Position numbers and translations under genes: made by a program. Under the pieces are notes generated by a model. It was not told the DNA's origin, did no database searches, and worked only from the letters and a program-made list of their open reading frames with translations. Shown here in pieces: positions 5,766 to 7,008 of a stretch of DNA of 7,008 bases. Every line of letters begins with the position of its first letter. Position 1 is the stretch's first letter. This DNA comes from Phycisphaerales bacterium (GTDB taxonomy: Bacteria; Planctomycetota; Phycisphaerae; SM23-33): assembly GCA_003485185.1 (NCBI GenBank), contig DNAS01000094.1, positions 2,533 to 9,540 on the forward strand, in the 5' to 3' direction.

Positions 5766-5860
5766 TCCACGAATTACACGAATTTCACGAATGGAACAAA
5801 AAGCAAAAAGCGTGGTCCATTCGCGACTCGCGATTCGCGTTTCTTCGTGCAATTCGTGGA
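5766..5860. repeat. Palindromic intergenic element B between ybaB and recR
   Basis: TCCACGAATTACACGAA at 5766-5782 is an inverted copy (16 of 17) of 5844-5860. A nested 8-bp inverted repeat pairs CGAATGGA (5788-5795) with TCCATTCG (5816-5823). The left arm is three 9-bp tandem units: CACGAATTA, CACGAATTT, CACGAATGG (5768-5794). The right half has three 7-bp units: CATTCGC, GACTCGC, GATTCGC (5818-5838). No transposase or clear target duplication is visible. The element fills most of the ybaB-recR gap and could fold in the mRNA. Confidence 0.62.
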
Positions 5861-5876
5861 CTGTTTTACTGAACGC

Positions 5877-6212
5877 TCACAGTCCCAGCATTCCGCCCAT
5901 GGCGCCCAGGTCGAGCCCGCCGGTCAGTTCGTCCATGGCGGCCTTGGCCGCTTGCGCCGCCTGCGCCTGGGCAGCGGCGACGGCAGCCTTCACCAGATCG
6001 CCCAGCATCTCGGCGTCCAGCTCGCCGTCGGAAAGCACCGCCGGGTCGATGGTCACGTCCGTCACCATCAGCTTGCCGTTGACGGTCGCGCGGACCGCCC
6101 CGCCGCCCGCCTCGGCGGAAAATTCGCTCGCCGCCAGCTTCGCCTGCATCTCCGGCAACTTCGTCTTCATCTCGCCGGCGATCTTCATCATCTTCCCCAG
6201 GTTGCCGAACAT
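5877..6212 (-). CDS. ybaB: YbaB/EbfC nucleoid-associated DNA-binding protein
   Basis: YbaB/EbfC proteins are small dimeric DNA-binding proteins that coat the nucleoid and influence expression; they are encoded between dnaX and recR in many bacteria. The protein has 111 residues, close to the usual 100-115. The N-terminal amphipathic helix MFGNLGKMMKIAGEMKTKL is followed by a second helix to about 30. The central strands follow (FSAEAGGGAVRATVNGKLMVTDVTIDP, 31-57; here GGGAVRATVNG and VTIDPAVL match the family), then a long Ala/Gln-rich helix (68-97). A Gly/Met-rich tail ends GAMGGMLGL. The start at 6212 has GAGGAG 6 bases upstream. The upstream DUF4870 gene stops 17 bp before it, so co-translation or co-transcription is likely. 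Confidence 0.95.
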   Translation of the reverse strand: MFGNLGKMMKIAGEMKTKLPEMQAKLAASEFSAEAGGGAVRATVNGKLMVTDVTIDPAVLSDGELDAEMLGDLVKAAVAAAQAQAAQAAKAAMDELTGGLDLGAMGGMLGL

Positions 6213-6229
6213 TCACTTCTCCTCAGGAC

Positions 6230-6748
6230 CTATTTCAGGAACCGGATGGTCAGGGGGTACTGGTATCGTTCACCGTTGTAGGCCTTCAGGCCGGCGATGA
6301 TCGTCAGCACCAGGTCGGTAATGGCGACGGCAGGCAACAGCAGGAACCCGATGAACGCGAAGATCAGCAGCCCGGCCACGATTCCGTAAATGGTCATCGA
6401 AATCTGGAAGTTCAGGGCGTCCTTTCCGTGCTCCTGGACGGCGGGGATTTCCTTTCCCTTGATCAGCCAGACGATCAGCGGACCGACCACCCACCCGAAC
6501 GGCACGCCGATGAAGCCCGACAGCGCCGACAGGTGACAGGCGAGGCACCAGAGCTTGACGTCCTGGTCGGCCGGCGGGGCCGAAGGCGCGGGAGGCGTCG
6601 GCGCGGGCGGAACGGATTGCGGCGCGTCGCCGCCGGCAGCTGGGGCCACGTTCACGTTCCCGCACTGCGGGCAGGTGACGGACTGGCCGGCCTGCGAATC
6701 GTGAACTTCGATGCGACGGCTGCAACGGGCACAGGTGACGACGATCAT
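6230..6748 (-). CDS. Zinc-ribbon plus DUF4870 (Tic20-like) membrane protein
   Basis: A 172-residue membrane protein of unknown function. Residues 6-29 form a small zinc ribbon with two CxxC knuckles (C6, C9, C26, C29: TCARC and TCPQCGN). A Pro/Ala-rich linker covers about 35-61. Residues 64-172 fit DUF4870: LACHLSALSGFI, GPLIVWLIKGKEIPAVQEHGKDALNF split over 89-113, hydrophobic helices at about 69-96, 117-136 and 137-156, and the typical ending YNGERYQYPLTIRFLK. The helices place the C-terminal half in the inner membrane; the ribbon most likely faces the cytosol (inference). The start at 6748 follows AAAGGGGA by 6 bases. It sits between a probable dnaX end (23-bp gap) and ybaB (17-bp gap), so it probably belongs to the same transcript. 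This is not the usual content of the dnaX-ybaB-recR cluster, and its role there is unknown. Confidence 0.88.
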   Translation of the reverse strand: MIVVTCARCSRRIEVHDSQAGQSVTCPQCGNVNVAPAAGGDAPQSVPPAPTPPAPSAPPADQDVKLWCLACHLSALSGFIGVPFGWVVGPLIVWLIKGKEIPAVQEHGKDALNFQISMTIYGIVAGLLIFAFIGFLLLPAVAITDLVLTIIAGLKAYNGERYQYPLTIRFLK

Positions 6749-6771
6749 GGCAGTTCCCCTTTCGCGGGCGG

Positions 6772-7008
6772 TCAGTCCGCCTCATCGCCTTCGTCCTCGT
6801 CGGCGGCCTGCCCGGCGGCGGGCACAGAAACCCCGCCGTCAATCGGCGCGCCGGACGGTGCCGCGGACGGCGAGGGCGGCGCCGTCCGGACCATCTGAAC
6901 CACCTCTCCGCCGAACAGCGACATCGCCTGCTGCACGGCGGGGTCTTTCAGGATTCCGTTCTTCTCCTGCGTGCTCAGCGGAGCCGCCGCGGCGGGGACC
7001 GCTGTCCG
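6772..7008 (-). CDS. dnaX: Probable C-terminal end of DnaX (DNA polymerase III gamma/tau), 5' part outside window
   Basis: 78 residues are visible before TGA at 6774-6772; the start is beyond the right edge. The visible part holds one folded-looking segment, EKNGILKDPAVQQAMSLFGG then EVVQMVR, followed by a Pro/Ala/Ser-rich stretch and an acidic end (ADEDEGDEAD). A DPxVQxAxxLFGGxVV pattern at the very end resembles the C-termini of DnaX proteins that I remember from planctomycetes and relatives. Position supports this: ybaB and recR follow on the same strand, as in the classical dnaX-ybaB-recR cluster. DnaX is the clamp-loader ATPase subunit, but no ATPase part is inside the window, so the name rests on weak sequence likeness plus synteny. 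It could be another protein with a disordered acidic tail. Confidence 0.6.
   Translation of the reverse strand, partial: RTAVPAAAAPLSTQEKNGILKDPAVQQAMSLFGGEVVQMVRTAPPSPSAAPSGAPIDGGVSVPAAGQAADEDEGDEAD

Noticed and set aside
5754..5852. A 33-residue N-terminal extension of RecR.
   Set aside because: It translates the 9-bp repeats of element B, is not found in the family, and lacks a ribosome binding site comparable to that before 5753.
5766..5860. Element B as a CRISPR array or a complete insertion sequence.
   Set aside because: Units are 7 and 9 bp without spacers, and there is no transposase gene or clear target-site duplication.
3360..6281. A 973-codon open plus-strand frame spanning xylA, recR and ybaB in antisense.
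   Set aside because: It crosses three clear minus-strand genes and both repeat elements, shows no domain, and is rich in Arg/Ala/Leu as expected for the opposite strand of GC-rich genes.

Overview
The window looks like chromosomal DNA of a GC-rich bacterium. Three things suggest Planctomycetota (possibly the Phycisphaerae side): an N-terminal zinc ribbon on a DUF4870 protein, a four-helix membrane protein of a type I associate with planctomycetes, and a secreted VWA plus LPP20/FlgT-like protein. This is inference from gene content only. There is no tRNA, rRNA, CRISPR array, transposase or phage gene, and the genes are mostly housekeeping.

Layout. Positions 1-1012 hold a minus-strand ribD whose 3' end lies outside the window. 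A 110 bp divergent gap (1013-1122) carries candidate promoters for both directions. A plus-strand secreted protein (1123-2607) follows and converges, across a hairpin terminator at 2667-2698, on a minus-strand gene for a four-helix membrane protein (2731-3375). Everything further right is also on the minus strand. Read in transcription order from the right edge it is: a probable dnaX tail (7008-6772), a zinc-ribbon/DUF4870 membrane protein (6748-6230), ybaB/ebfC (6212-5877), recR (5753-5139) and xylA (4916-3603), which ends in an intrinsic terminator at 3520-3549.

How the genes fit together. dnaX-ybaB-recR is a classic bacterial cluster for replication and recombination. Here a small membrane protein gene is inserted with gaps of only 23 and 17 bp, so it is probably co-transcribed. 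xylA (D-xylose to D-xylulose) has its own candidate promoter and terminator, and no xylulokinase or transporter gene is visible. ribD makes the riboflavin pathway intermediate and is transcribed separately.

The most unusual content lies between the genes. Two hairpins, 28 of 32 bases identical, flank the membrane-protein gene and act or look like terminators. The ybaB-recR and recR-xylA gaps each hold a palindromic element built alike: outer arms containing 9-bp CACRAA repeats and an inner block of 7-bp repeats based on GATTCGC. The two share a core identical at 21 of 23 positions. A longer heptamer array overlaps the recR stop codon, and a different, AT-rich heptamer array lies between xylA and its terminator. 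These look like dispersed, mobile or RNA-structured repeat families. I see no evidence of a new multi-gene system.
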